Source of the DNA: Aliiglaciecola lipolytica E3 | GTDB lineage: Bacteria > Pseudomonadota > Gammaproteobacteria > Enterobacterales > Alteromonadaceae | DNA length: 64,000 bases | Direction: 5' to 3' | Assembly: GCF_000314975.1 (NCBI RefSeq) | Contig: NZ_BAEN01000011.1 | Location: forward strand, 26,344-90,343 | In this document: in pieces, positions 44,966 to 54,996 of the stretch | How positions within the stretch are numbered: position 1 is the first letter of the stretch | How the letters are laid out: every line of letters begins with the position of its first letter | Notes under the pieces: model-generated | Told to the model about the DNA's origin: nothing | The model's input: only the letters and a program-made list of their open reading frames with translations | The model's database searches: none | Translations under genes and position numbers: made by a program

Positions 44966-47078
44966 AGTTAACGCAATGGCAGCAAAGCTTGAATCTAAAT
45001 TACAAGCTAAGCAAATAACGCTGACGATGGGAGGAGAGCCAACGTATATTGTTGCTCAACCTGACGCCGAAGAATGGAATAACGCCGCTATGGGCGAACA
45101 AAAGCTGGGATTTGCTAGACGCATGACTGCAGAGCTGATCCGAGACGTTTACCCTCAAGCCTTGGCAATGCAGGTGTTTGGCAAGTGGTATCCCGGTGAA
45201 CCCTTACCACGTTGGAACTTTATGACCTTACATGCGCAACAAGGTGAGGCACTATGGCCAGAAACTAAGCGCCTAATGTTAGATGATGTAGAAGGTGCTA
45301 ATAAGCCTGAAGCTGCAGCTAATTTAATCCAAGGGATAGCTCAAGCGCTTGATTTAGAAGATCATATTATCGAGGCGTTTGAACAAGCAACTCAGCATAC
45401 AGAATCGCGTTTGGCGGGCTGGGTTTTGCCTCTTGATTTTGAGGACGACACTTGGATCTCAGCAAAGTGGCCATTTAATCACAACAATCCAATGCAACTA
45501 TTTGTTGGTGATAGCCCTGTCGGCTTGCGCCTCCCGTTAGGGGATTTACCGGCAGACACCTTACGTAAAGCCTTAAGTGTTGAGGTACGTCGAGGTGCCA
45601 TTGAAATATTTATTCCGCCCTTGGATTTATCTGAGTTTCGTATTCTCATAAAATTAATTCGCCAACTAGCCAATAGCGCGGATTTACATGATTTATTGTT
45701 GTGCGGTTACGCACCTAGCGAAACCAATGACGAACTCGTTGTATTAGGTTTAGCAGCAGACCCAGGAGTGCTAGAAGTCAACGTGCCACCGAGTAAAACA
45801 TGGCAAGATTACAATACCATTTTAACTCAGTGTACCAAAGCAGCAGCCGCAGTTGATCTTCAGCTCACGAAACTGCAACTTAACGGTAGCGTCTATGGCA
45901 CAGGTGGTGGTTCACACATTACTTTTGGCGGCGAAAGTCTCGACACGAATCCATTTCTTAAAGATCCTAAACGAATTTCATCCCTATTGCGTTATTGGCA
46001 ACGCCACCCCGCCTTATCTTATTTCTTCACTGGTCAACATGTAGGTCCAGGAAGTCAGGCGCCCCGCGTAGACGAAGGCCCGAGGCACGGACTTTATGAG
46101 TTAGAGGTGGCTTGCGAAGGGCTAGAAGGGGCATCCACCCCGCCGGATGGTTTAGCAATCGATCAATTTTTAAAAAATCTAATGACCGATTCTTCAGGTA
46201 ATACGCACCGAGCAGAGCTATGTTTTGATAAGTTCTACAATCTTGCCTCACCCAATGGTTTATTAGGAATTGTCGAGTTTCGGGCTTTTGAAACTTATGC
46301 TCGGTCAGAATGGATGTCGCTGGCAGCATTATTTATACGTGCAGTATTAGTTCGACTATTTGAATCTCCCTACACCGAGCCGCTAAAACGATTTGGCCCA
46401 GAACTACACGATCGCTATTTTTTACCTGCATTCTTGTGGCAGGACATTCAAGCGATATGTGAAGATTTACAAGCACATGGCATTCCTTTTGAGGCGCAGT
46501 GGCTACAACCAATCTTAGACTTTCGCAGTCCTAGCGTAGGCACACTTGAAGTGCCAAATGGGAGTATTGACCTACGTCAGGCATTTGAATCTTGGCCGCT
46601 AATGGCTGAAGAAAGCCGAGGAAGCTCAACGGTAAGGGTGGTCGACAACTCTACAGACCGAATTCAATTCACCTTATCCGATAAGAAATTACTTGAAAGC
46701 GGAGAATTACGAGTCAATGACGTCCGTGTACCATTTGAAGAAATCGACGGATTAATGATTTGTGGATTAAGATACAAGTGCGCAAGTGCCTATCCCGCTC
46801 TGCATCCTCATGTGCCGATTCAGTCACCTTTGTGGATTGAATGGGTTGATAAAGACTCAGGGAAAACCATATCCGCAGCTCATTATCATTATTGGAATCC
46901 TGATGCTCCTGCATATGATGGCAGACCCAGAACTTCCGAGATAGCTGCAGAGCGCCGCGCTGCTCGCTGGCAAAATGCTCCTGAGCTAATAGGCAGAATA
47001 GCTGAAGTCATTGAACCAAAACTTGCCCCAGAGTATAGGTTCACACTTGATTTGCGTCGTCAGATCAAACCGGGTTAA
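44949..47078 (+). CDS. DUF2126 protein, short form without the transglutaminase domain
   Basis: A 709-residue protein starting at TTG, supported by a full AGGAGGT (44937-44943) five bases upstream. It begins 'QITLTMGGEPTYIVAQPDAEEWNNAAMG' and contains 'ELIRDVYPQALAMQVFGKWYPGEPLPRW', 'GTGGGSHITFGG', 'SYFFTGQHVGPGSQAPRVDEGPR' and 'HRAELCFDKFYN', which are DUF2126 hallmarks and suggest a glutamine-synthetase/ATP-grasp-like ligase fold. Common family members are about 1100 residues, with an N-terminal transglutaminase domain fused; here that part is the separate upstream gene. Function is unknown. Confidence 0.9.
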   Translation: MIQSNEVNAMAAKLESKLQAKQITLTMGGEPTYIVAQPDAEEWNNAAMGEQKLGFARRMTAELIRDVYPQALAMQVFGKWYPGEPLPRWNFMTLHAQQGEALWPETKRLMLDDVEGANKPEAAANLIQGIAQALDLEDHIIEAFEQATQHTESRLAGWVLPLDFEDDTWISAKWPFNHNNPMQLFVGDSPVGLRLPLGDLPADTLRKALSVEVRRGAIEIFIPPLDLSEFRILIKLIRQLANSADLHDLLLCGYAPSETNDELVVLGLAADPGVLEVNVPPSKTWQDYNTILTQCTKAAAAVDLQLTKLQLNGSVYGTGGGSHITFGGESLDTNPFLKDPKRISSLLRYWQRHPALSYFFTGQHVGPGSQAPRVDEGPRHGLYELEVACEGLEGASTPPDGLAIDQFLKNLMTDSSGNTHRAELCFDKFYNLASPNGLLGIVEFRAFETYARSEWMSLAALFIRAVLVRLFESPYTEPLKRFGPELHDRYFLPAFLWQDIQAICEDLQAHGIPFEAQWLQPILDFRSPSVGTLEVPNGSIDLRQAFESWPLMAEESRGSSTVRVVDNSTDRIQFTLSDKKLLESGELRVNDVRVPFEEIDGLMICGLRYKCASAYPALHPHVPIQSPLWIEWVDKDSGKTISAAHYHYWNPDAPAYDGRPRTSEIAAERRAARWQNAPELIGRIAEVIEPKLAPEYRFTLDLRRQIKPG

Positions 47079-47081
47079 TAC

Positions 47082-47104
47082 AAGAGTTAGAATGTAACTC
47101 TTTT
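47082..47104 (+). terminator. Terminator of the transglutaminase-DUF2126 unit
   Basis: An 8-bp stem AAGAGTTA / TAACTCTT with a 5-nt loop and a short T-run lies 3 bp after the DUF2126 stop. Confidence 0.75.
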
Positions 47105-47110
47105 AGAAAA

Positions 47111-47142
47111 CCAGACAATAGCGCAGGAGTGCTATTGTCTGG
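47111..47142. terminator. Bidirectional 12-bp terminator hairpin
   Basis: CCAGACAATAGC (47111-47122) and GCTATTGTCTGG (47131-47142) form a perfect 12-bp stem with an 8-nt loop. On the minus strand it is followed by TTTTCTAAAAG, suiting the phosphoesterase gene that ends at 47158. Confidence 0.88.
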
Positions 47143-47157
47143 ATACGTTTGAAGGAA

Positions 47158-49101
47158 TTAATCTAACTCGAACTCATCGAATAATTGTACTTCAGAGTTT
47201 AGATTTGTCGGGTCAAATACATAGCTTTGTACAGAACCTGTACCGGTATCTAAAATTGAGAAAACTGACAGTGTATTGCTAGTCACAAAGGGTAAATTCG
47301 GATAATCCTCATTTTCCATATCCATAGGACTAAACACTGTTGGATAGCTCATCACACGGCCTTGCGGATCACCATTTGGTGGATAATCATCAATTGCCCA
47401 GCGTGGGTTTTGTGAATTTACATCATCCCAAAAGTCAGCATAACTTGAACGCACATTATTAGTATAAACACCTGTGTTATCGACAAAATAAGCACCGTAT
47501 GAATTACCAACATTTGAACTTTCCAAATAATGCAAACCCTCAACTTGAGCGCGATTCCACAAATGTGAATGACCTATGTGTACTAAATTTACGCCATTTT
47601 CTACCAATAACGGCTCAATGTCATTTAACCATACATCGTCAGCTCGAGGATACTGATAGCGCACCTCACTAATATTAGACAGCATTGGTTGAATGGTATC
47701 CGTCCAAGTGCTTGCACTCAATGGAAAGGTAAATTCAGTAATTGTTTCCTGACCTTGATTGTTCACTTCTACGAGTTGCATAACAGGTTGCGATAGCACC
47801 GGGACTGTGTTGTCACCTAAGCCGAATACACCTTGGTGGGCCATCACTACTTTATATTTCGCATTCTTGAATGCGTCGGTTTGCATAACAGATTCTAACC
47901 AAGCGTACTGATCTGAATCCTTATCAAAACGCTCAAATAAAAATTCGCCGAAGCCCCATTTTGAAGGATCTTCCAACGTTGTTAAGCTTTCTACAAACTT
48001 AGATTTATTTGCACCTGATACACTCCAAGAGCGCCAGATTCTAGACACATTCATCGAAATTATGAACACATCACCAAAGGCTGTGGCGTAATACTCTTCT
48101 CCACCTTGGCCATCATCGGGGAACGAAAATATATCTAGAAAGCTTTGCTGATTGTGCGATTGATCAGCAATCCATTGGGCTTTCACTTGCGCATCATCAC
48201 TAGGATTAACTTCTGCTTTTACCTGCTCATAAGCCACTTCGGCATACCACGCCGGTTGAGGATCGTTGAAGCCGCCATTAAGAGAATAGTCATCTTCAGT
48301 TGAACGAAAACGCCCCATCACTTCGTGATTTCCTATTGTTCCGAATAAAGGCGAATGTTGCAAAATTTCTCCGCCATTATAAGGAAAGCCCGGTAAATAC
48401 TTTTGATAATGACCTTGCAGTGCAGGAAAAAATCCCGGTGCATTATTTTTAGCTTGATCAAACCATTCAGACGCTCGGTCTGGTACATTGACAAAATCGC
48501 CAGCAAACAATACGGCATCTAAAATACCAACAGTTTCAACAACTTTTTGATAGTTCGCTACCACGTTCTTTTTGGACTGTAAGTCAGATGTAAGGAGAAT
48601 CTTTAATGGAGCTCCTTGTGCCGGCGCTGGCGCCAATGTAAATGTGTCACTAGTAAACACAAATCCATCTTCGTCTTTACTAGAAACAGAATAATCGACG
48701 CGTTCCCCTTGAGTTAATCCTTCAGCGATTGCTTCATGTCGATAAACGCTACGATAACTAACCGCATCATAGGTTTTTCCGAATTGTTGAGAAGAGCTGT
48801 CTTCCATCATACGCTCCAACGCAATAGTCGTAACCTCAGTGGTTGAGGAATCGCCATAGTTCAACGTATGTTCTGATCCTTCAAAATTAGTAAACCACAC
48901 CACGCTTACTGAATTTTCGGTGGGTAGTTGTAAAAAAGGGTCGCTAAGCATCGCATGCTCAGCATTTACCGTAACCGGAACTTCAATAGGAACATCAACA
49001 GGTACTTCAACTTCCACGATTTTTTCATCTTCACAGGCGCTAAGCCCAACTACTAAGCAAAAAATGCCTAATAAACGCATGTTTGGAAACAGAGTTTTCA
49101 T
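47158..49101 (-). CDS. Calcineurin-like metallophosphoesterase lipoprotein
   Basis: The frame extends to 49146, but the ATG at 49101, with GGAAA in front, starts a proper lipoprotein signal ('MRLLGIFCLVVGLSACE'). This gives 647 residues. After the lipid-anchored Cys comes a Val/Pro spacer ('VEVEVPVDVPIEVPVTV'), a fibronectin-like purple-acid-phosphatase N-domain (about 40-150) and the metallophosphoesterase core: 'LLTSDLQSK', 'LFAGDFVNVPDR', 'GTIGNHEVMG', 'VVMAHQGVFG' and 'LVHIGHSHLW'. These supply the usual binuclear metal ligands. It should hydrolyse phosphoesters in the periplasm or at the surface. The substrate is unknown. Confidence 0.9.
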   Translation of the reverse strand: MKTLFPNMRLLGIFCLVVGLSACEDEKIVEVEVPVDVPIEVPVTVNAEHAMLSDPFLQLPTENSVSVVWFTNFEGSEHTLNYGDSSTTEVTTIALERMMEDSSSQQFGKTYDAVSYRSVYRHEAIAEGLTQGERVDYSVSSKDEDGFVFTSDTFTLAPAPAQGAPLKILLTSDLQSKKNVVANYQKVVETVGILDAVLFAGDFVNVPDRASEWFDQAKNNAPGFFPALQGHYQKYLPGFPYNGGEILQHSPLFGTIGNHEVMGRFRSTEDDYSLNGGFNDPQPAWYAEVAYEQVKAEVNPSDDAQVKAQWIADQSHNQQSFLDIFSFPDDGQGGEEYYATAFGDVFIISMNVSRIWRSWSVSGANKSKFVESLTTLEDPSKWGFGEFLFERFDKDSDQYAWLESVMQTDAFKNAKYKVVMAHQGVFGLGDNTVPVLSQPVMQLVEVNNQGQETITEFTFPLSASTWTDTIQPMLSNISEVRYQYPRADDVWLNDIEPLLVENGVNLVHIGHSHLWNRAQVEGLHYLESSNVGNSYGAYFVDNTGVYTNNVRSSYADFWDDVNSQNPRWAIDDYPPNGDPQGRVMSYPTVFSPMDMENEDYPNLPFVTSNTLSVFSILDTGTGSVQSYVFDPTNLNSEVQLFDEFELD

Positions 49102-49429
49102 TTTGGTTTTTCCATCAGATCTGATTTTTCTAATAATTTCGCACACAGTGAAGCGAGCTCTATTGGCACGCTATCAACTGAGAGCAAGCCAATACTAAAC
49201 ACCAAGAATTAGCTCAAAAAAATCCGCAAAATATTGCATTTCACGTAATTAAATTTAGGTTAATTAATAGTGCGGAAAAACGGTAGCAAAGGAAAAAGAC
49301 AAATAAGTTACATTTTAAAGGTGTTATAAAAGTTTCATAAAACACAGGTTTTATGACAAATTGACGACGAATAATGAAATGCGGCTGTTACTTTCAGAAT
49401 AAATTTGAAGCTCACTAGAAATCGTTAAT
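49102..49429. other. Intergenic region upstream of the phosphoesterase gene
   Basis: A 328-bp AT-rich region holding the phosphoesterase promoter and the 3' flank of the MASE1-GGDEF gene. A poor Pho-box-like stretch (about 49344-49367) was considered and not accepted. No other feature was seen. Confidence 0.45.
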
Positions 49430-50899
49430 TTAGTGCTGAAAAATACTGTTTCGACCTGCTCTTTTGGCCTGATACAAAGCGCTATCAGCACGTTTAAATA
49501 GACTTTCGAAATCGTCATTATGTTGCATTTGTGTGATACCTATACTAATCGATAATTGTTCACTATTAATAAGCTGAAGCCCGTTAATTTCTTTTAACAA
49601 GCGATTAGCAACGACCATTGCGGTATCTACATTGGTTTCTGGTAGCAGAACAATAAATTCATCTCCGCCAAAACGCCCCAAAATATCGGCTGGACGTAAA
49701 AATTGTTTCACTCTTTCACTGAGAGCTTTTAGCGCCTTATCCCCCACATCGTGACCATGTACATCATTAATCTGTTTAAAATGATCGATATCATACACGA
49801 GCATGCACAAGTCGTTGTTTTTCCATTGTGCACGACGTATTTCAACTGTCGCTTGCTGAAAGAGGTACTCCCGCGATGCTGTTTGCGTAAGGCCATCGGT
49901 AAAGACTTTGGTTTTAAGTTGGTGGTTAGATGCAGTTAAGGCGGGAATAGCGATCGCAAACATGGCATTAGTTGCGACGACGTTAATCGCATACTGGTAA
50001 ACCATTACAAAATTCATGAGCCCTAATACATCAACTAGAAATACGATTAAAAAACTACTCAGGGCTAAGCTAAGAATATTATAAAAAGCATTTTCGGTGC
50101 ATGCTATCCACATATGTGGCAAAACTAAGAAGAAAATTGCGAAAGAACTATCCATGGATTGGGTAAATTTTGCTAACAACATAGCTGCAGCGACTAATGT
50201 GAAAGAAATCATTAGCTTATATTTATACTGAGCAGTAGCGACAGGCAACTGTCCTTCAATGTGCTCGAGGATTTTGAAGGTTTTCTGGGGATAGAGAATA
50301 TGTATTACGCTAAAAAATAACGGTCCCAACACCATTATGCCGGCCATATCGCCGATCCAAAAAGGCAACCAAGTTGCAGACAACTCTTGGCTTGACATCA
50401 TGCCAGTAAAAATAAGTGATACTAATACTAATGCCGTGGCTAAAAGAGCTGAAGTTGCCGCGATCAATAAAAAACTGATAATAGACAAGGGCAATGTAAG
50501 TTGCTTGGTTTGCGTTAACCAACGTAAAAGTGCGCTACCTGCGTAATATGGAACAATATGCGCTATGCCAAAGAATATACCACTCTCGATGACTTCGATA
50601 TTTTGCAGATTAATTTGATAATCATTATTGGTAAATATGGTGACAAGTATTGCTGCCAACATCAATATAGGCGTCGCTCGCAACCCGACAACAAAGAGTA
50701 CAGCAAATGTTAAACCTGCCGGGGGAAACCATACACTTGCATGATGAGCGTATTCAACCAATCCACCAATAAACCAAACCGCCAACCAAGCAAGCAGTAA
50801 TAGACCAGCACGAGCGCCAGGAGAAGCACGAAGAAAGCTTAGAAATTTGGTCAAACCGCTTTCATCGCTTAATTTGGAAGAAAAATCACTTCGTTGCAT
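49430..50899 (-). CDS. MASE1-domain diguanylate cyclase
   Basis: A 489-residue protein with an N-terminal MASE1 membrane sensor of about eight segments ('LLLAWLAVWFIGGLVEYAHHASVWFPPAGLTFAVLF') and a C-terminal GGDEF domain with intact 'RFGGDEF' near residue 411. The I-site 'RPAD' lies five residues before it, and 'YDIDHFKQINDVHGHDVGD' is the metal/substrate motif. It should make cyclic di-GMP and be feedback-inhibited. MASE1 ligands are not generally known. It stands alone; no phosphodiesterase is near. Confidence 0.93.
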   Translation of the reverse strand: MQRSDFSSKLSDESGLTKFLSFLRASPGARAGLLLLAWLAVWFIGGLVEYAHHASVWFPPAGLTFAVLFVVGLRATPILMLAAILVTIFTNNDYQINLQNIEVIESGIFFGIAHIVPYYAGSALLRWLTQTKQLTLPLSIISFLLIAATSALLATALVLVSLIFTGMMSSQELSATWLPFWIGDMAGIMVLGPLFFSVIHILYPQKTFKILEHIEGQLPVATAQYKYKLMISFTLVAAAMLLAKFTQSMDSSFAIFFLVLPHMWIACTENAFYNILSLALSSFLIVFLVDVLGLMNFVMVYQYAINVVATNAMFAIAIPALTASNHQLKTKVFTDGLTQTASREYLFQQATVEIRRAQWKNNDLCMLVYDIDHFKQINDVHGHDVGDKALKALSERVKQFLRPADILGRFGGDEFIVLLPETNVDTAMVVANRLLKEINGLQLINSEQLSISIGITQMQHNDDFESLFKRADSALYQAKRAGRNSIFQH

Positions 50900-51316
50900 C
50901 TAATGCTATTTTCCTTAAGAGACCCCAATGAATGTAACAGGGTGCCGTGATATACAAGGTTTGAATTACCACCTATTAAGTCTATTCTATTAAATAAGTG
51001 GGTGGTTAGCATCCACTTTTCAGATTAGCTATCTAGTTAGCTGCAAAAATAACTACAAATCGGATTAATTGTGCAAATTAGACAAAACGAAGACACAGAA
51101 AACCCGTGTCTGAAAGTATCAATCCGGCCAAGCATCAAGATACTTTTAAATCCAATAATACACACAAATAAATATTACCCTCCATTAAAACCCTTAAAAA
51201 TTAACACTTGCAATGAAAGTTCACAACATGTTAAAAATAAACATTATATTTAAAATACACTTAACATTATTTTTGTAGCCGAGTGATATTCCAATAATTC
51301 CAAAGAGAAAACAACA
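50900..51316. other. AT-rich intergenic region, 417 bp, no recognised feature
   Basis: This region lies between the divergent MASE1-GGDEF gene and sialate-esterase gene. A 60-codon open frame at 51071-51253 has no ribosome site or recognisable content. No strong hairpin, operator or RNA gene was seen, so it probably carries only the two promoters. Confidence 0.5.
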
Positions 51317-52858
51317 TTGAAAAATAGTAAACTTTTGTCCTGTTATTTAGCCTTTTTGTTTGGAATATTGCCGTTAAATGCAATGGCCACCTTGACCGTT
51401 GCTTCACCTTTTTCCAATAACGCTGTATTACAACGTCATATGCCAGTGCCGGTATGGGGTACTGCAGATGCCGGTACAAAAATAACCGTCACAATCAGTT
51501 CAGACTCATCCCAAGACAGCCAAACAAAATCAACTATCACTAATAGCCATGGAGAATGGAAGATTGAACTTGATGCTATGCCCGCAACTTTCACGCCTCA
51601 GGTTCTTAAAATATCAGGAAATGAATCTGAATTTACCTATTCCAATATATTAGTCGGTGAAGTTTGGGTTTGTGCGGGTCAATCCAATATGGTGATGGAA
51701 GCGAACCGGGTGCCAGAGGTCAAAGCCCTAATACCTAAATCTAAATATATTCGAAGCTTAGAAGTGCCTCGCACGGTTGCGCTTACACCACAAAATCATC
51801 TCACCAGTGAATGGCAGGTTGCCACACCTAGTAGCGCTGTAGCACTAGCTTTTGCTTATCACTTGCAAGTATCAGAAAACGTACCTGTTGGAATTATATT
51901 AAGTGCTTGGGGAAGTTCTTCGATTGAAGCATGGATGCCCCGGGAAATGACCAGTAAGGTGCCTCATTTTAAAACCATGATGCAAGAATTCGATGCAGAT
52001 ACTCAAACACAAGAGCGAATAAAAGCCATTTTAGAAGGGCCAAAACCTTGGAGTAGGAAAGACGACATATTTTTACGTCGCCAGTCCAATATACTTTTCA
52101 ATGCTATGATCAATCCTTTGATTCCGTATGCCGCTCGAGGATTGGTTTGGTATCAGGGTGAGCGTAATACAATGTCAATACACGGCATGCCAGAAGAACC
52201 TTGGTTTGCACGGAACTCAGGAATGCTAAAATACGGAGATACTCTAAAAGCGTGGATGCAGAACTATCGAGAAGCCTGGAATCAAGACACCTTTCATTTT
52301 ATCGCAGTAATGTTGCCCGGTTTTCATAAGCAAAAAGAAGGTGTGCCCCTTGGCGGGCCAGAAGATCCCAACACCCACTCTTGGGCGTGGATGCGCGAAT
52401 CACAGATGAGATCGTTGGATTTACCTAACACGTCATTAGTAAATACCATTGATTTAGGTGATGTAAACGACATTCATCCTAAAGATAAACTCCCCGTAGG
52501 TAAACGCGCGGCCCTTATGGCTCTGCGTGACACTTTAGAACACAATATACAAGCGCAAGGCCCAACGCTAAGTGAAGTAAAACGTTTTGGAAATCAAATT
52601 ATCATTGATTTTGAACATGCCGAAGGACTTAAAACGATTGATGAGCAACCTCCAAAAGCATTTTGGTTATCTGACGATTCTGGAAAATGGGTAAAAGCTG
52701 AAGCAACTATTAAAGGTCAGTCTGTAATATTGCACTCACCATCATTGACTCAGCCACGTTATGTCCGCTACGCATTTGCAGGAAAACCTAACGTAAATTT
52801 AGTGAATTCGGCAAATTTACCTGCCTATCCTTTTCGCACAGATACATTTGAGCCTTAA
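51317..52858 (+). CDS. Sialate O-acetylesterase-type SGNH esterase, exported
   Basis: A 513-residue protein starting at TTG with a signal peptide ('LLSCYLAFLFGILPLNAMA'), then a beta-sandwich ('LQRHMPVPVWGTADAGTKITVTI') and the SGNH core. The nucleophile is Ser123 in 'VWVCAGQSNMVMEA', block II Gly in 'LSAWGSSSIEAWMP', block III Asn in 'WYQGERN', and Asp/His in 'DVNDIHPKDKLPVGKR'. This order matches the SASA (sialate 9-O-acetylesterase) family, whose bacterial members often de-acetylate xylan or other polysaccharides. No glycan operon surrounds it, so the substrate is open. Confidence 0.9.
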   Translation: MKNSKLLSCYLAFLFGILPLNAMATLTVASPFSNNAVLQRHMPVPVWGTADAGTKITVTISSDSSQDSQTKSTITNSHGEWKIELDAMPATFTPQVLKISGNESEFTYSNILVGEVWVCAGQSNMVMEANRVPEVKALIPKSKYIRSLEVPRTVALTPQNHLTSEWQVATPSSAVALAFAYHLQVSENVPVGIILSAWGSSSIEAWMPREMTSKVPHFKTMMQEFDADTQTQERIKAILEGPKPWSRKDDIFLRRQSNILFNAMINPLIPYAARGLVWYQGERNTMSIHGMPEEPWFARNSGMLKYGDTLKAWMQNYREAWNQDTFHFIAVMLPGFHKQKEGVPLGGPEDPNTHSWAWMRESQMRSLDLPNTSLVNTIDLGDVNDIHPKDKLPVGKRAALMALRDTLEHNIQAQGPTLSEVKRFGNQIIIDFEHAEGLKTIDEQPPKAFWLSDDSGKWVKAEATIKGQSVILHSPSLTQPRYVRYAFAGKPNVNLVNSANLPAYPFRTDTFEP

Positions 52859-52888
52859 AAAGGAGCAGCGTAAATAATTCTGAAAGCA

Positions 52889-52909
52889 ATAGGGAGTAAT
52901 ACTCCCTAT
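52889..52909. terminator. Hairpin between convergent esterase and serine hydrolase genes
   Basis: A perfect 9-bp stem ATAGGGAGT / ACTCCCTAT with a 3-nt loop lies 30 bp after the esterase stop. Flanking A/T runs are not ideally placed for either strand, so it is a weak or factor-assisted terminator. Confidence 0.6.
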
Positions 52910-52974
52910 CAAAAAAGTTGTTTTTAGGGCCGTTTCCCTTGATTGCAACCGTTAAAAACAAGATTAAATGAATA

Positions 52975-54996
52975 TTACTGAGCACCAACTTCAGTAAACA
53001 CATAAGAATGTTGGCTATCAATCAATTTTAAAGTGCGTTTGCCCTTTTCGTCTTGCCCAACAACTAACTCCATACCAAACATCACAGGATTTAACAAAAC
53101 AATAGAACGGCTGCCATCGTTGCTGGTTTTAGTGGTTAAAGCACTTTTCCAAACCCCAGGATCAAAAATCGTCTCGTCATCAATCACTGAAATAGTCGCA
53201 TCACCTAAAATTTCATTTTCATAACGTGGAGCTAAATTCGCTAACACGCTTGCGTCGCCCGGCAAATCGATTTCACTTATTCGTGATTCGTAGATTTTAC
53301 GTTGCTCTTGCGCAAACACCTCGATTTCGTCTTGTGCTTTTGGCGTCGCATCATATAGCAGCTCAATTAGTTTATTCTGAAAAGCGCTTAATAAATAATA
53401 CCCTTCATCAGAGTTAGTCAAAATAACCGCACCCACATCTGCCCCTGGTATGACAATAAATTGAGATAAATAGCCCGCTAAACTGCCACCATGCTCAATT
53501 ACTTCAACCCCGGCTATCTTTTTAGTAGATAATCCCATGCCGTAGTAGCTATCCTCACCTGAAGAAACACTAGGTACACGTCTTTCTAATAATGGCGCTT
53601 CAGCATAAAGCCTTTTGCCGTTCGAACTAACACCAGCACTCAACTCATTCGCCACATATTTAAGCATATCTGAAGAGGAAGAAAACGCGCCGCCAGAAGG
53701 ACGATAAGGAATGACAGTTAAATTAAACCCCTGATTAGCTGTTTGTACTAGTTCGATTGGTTTAAAGTCATTGTCTAGTGCATAGGGTTTCGCAATATTA
53801 CCCGCAAGCGCGTTTGCAAATGAAAACGTCGTATTGTGCATTTTTAACGGATTGAAAATATATTCTTGCATCGCTTTGTCATAGGCTTTGTCCAAATCCA
53901 TATCTGGATAAAGAATATGACCAGCAATATAGCCAGCCACTGCCGGCATTTGATTGTTATATTGATACAGTTCACCAAATTCACTGGTGGGCTCAACATT
54001 AGCTAAGTCTTCTAGCGCCATCAACGCTGGCGCATCGGGGCCACTATTAAAGATCCATGTCATATCTTTGCGAGGCAAGCCTGTGCAAGCACATACAAGG
54101 TGACGAATGCGCAGATTATCTGTGGTTTCAGTACTCCCCAACCGAAAATCAGGATAGTGATCGGTTACTTTATCATCCCAATCAAGCTTGCCCATTTCCA
54201 CAAGCTTAGCTAATAACAAGGTTGTCATTCCTTTAGTATTGGAAGCCACGGCAAATAGCGTATCTTTACCTACAGGCTCACCGGTGTCGATATCCTTAAC
54301 CCCTACTCCACCTTCATACAGGATTTCTCCATCTTGCATCACCGCAATTCCGACACCAGGCACCTTTAACTTTTCAGCTGATTCACGGACAAAACTAAGC
54401 AAAGACTCTATTTTTTTCGCATCTAATTTTTGCGCCTTAGCCGTTGAGAAATCTTCGTTTTCATACCCCACAACAGTATAACTTTGTTCTAAGGTATTTA
54501 ATTGAGAGCGTCGTTTACTCAAAGTAGATAAACTCGCATCAACCAGTATCACATTCCAATCTGTGTCGTCACGCAACACTTTTGCATAAAACGACCGCTC
54601 TTCAGAAACAGTGCTTTCGTACTCAATAAACGTTTGTTGTTGCCAACCGTTTGTAGCCACCTCATCATTATTAAAACGCACTTCACGGGCAAAGCCAGGT
54701 GAAAGTACTTGCCATGCCCGCATAGCAGCCTGTGCCGAGTCTTCGGCTTGTTCAATGACAATTATAGCAATAACACCATCACCTTCTGGCGCGGTGTATT
54801 TTATTAAATGAGGTAGCTTTTCTTCTGTCCAATCCTGCGGCGCTTTATAAGTAGCATTTAACCAATCACCGCTTTCAACTCCGTCTTCTAACGCAACAAC
54901 AGGCTCAGGTGAGTCCCGCGAAGGGTCGCTGTTCGTACAAGCGGATAGGATAAAAACAAATGAAAATATTGCCGGATAGCTATGGAGTTTTAACAC
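52975..54996 (-). CDS. Serine hydrolase lipoprotein, beta-lactamase/PBP fold with N-terminal extension
   Basis: A 673-residue lipoprotein (GTG start with AAGGGA 8 nt upstream; lipobox 'LSAC'). Residues 35-195 form an extra domain without a recognised family. The catalytic domain follows, with SxxK in 'FAVASNTKGMTTLLLAKLV', the YxN motif in 'YQYNNQMPAVAGYIA' and 'EHGGSLAGYLSQFIVIP' as the third box; a C-terminal beta domain (about 560-673) completes it. This is the EstB/PbpE-like group of peptidases or esterases, and the real substrate is not evident. It is divergent from the Fur-controlled receptor gene at 55339. Confidence 0.87.
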   Translation of the reverse strand: MLKLHSYPAIFSFVFILSACTNSDPSRDSPEPVVALEDGVESGDWLNATYKAPQDWTEEKLPHLIKYTAPEGDGVIAIIVIEQAEDSAQAAMRAWQVLSPGFAREVRFNNDEVATNGWQQQTFIEYESTVSEERSFYAKVLRDDTDWNVILVDASLSTLSKRRSQLNTLEQSYTVVGYENEDFSTAKAQKLDAKKIESLLSFVRESAEKLKVPGVGIAVMQDGEILYEGGVGVKDIDTGEPVGKDTLFAVASNTKGMTTLLLAKLVEMGKLDWDDKVTDHYPDFRLGSTETTDNLRIRHLVCACTGLPRKDMTWIFNSGPDAPALMALEDLANVEPTSEFGELYQYNNQMPAVAGYIAGHILYPDMDLDKAYDKAMQEYIFNPLKMHNTTFSFANALAGNIAKPYALDNDFKPIELVQTANQGFNLTVIPYRPSGGAFSSSSDMLKYVANELSAGVSSNGKRLYAEAPLLERRVPSVSSGEDSYYGMGLSTKKIAGVEVIEHGGSLAGYLSQFIVIPGADVGAVILTNSDEGYYLLSAFQNKLIELLYDATPKAQDEIEVFAQEQRKIYESRISEIDLPGDASVLANLAPRYENEILGDATISVIDDETIFDPGVWKSALTTKTSNDGSRSIVLLNPVMFGMELVVGQDEKGKRTLKLIDSQHSYVFTEVGAQ

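Noticed and set aside
49344..49367. Pho box upstream of the metallophosphoesterase
   Set aside because: ATGACAA and neighbouring half-sites resemble the Pho repeat, but spacing is off by one base and the adjoining repeats match poorly. It is also more than 240 bp from the start codon.
51071..51253. A 60-codon open frame in the intergenic region before the sialate esterase gene
   Set aside because: There is no Shine-Dalgarno sequence, codon use is random-looking and no recognisable content; such frames are expected by chance.
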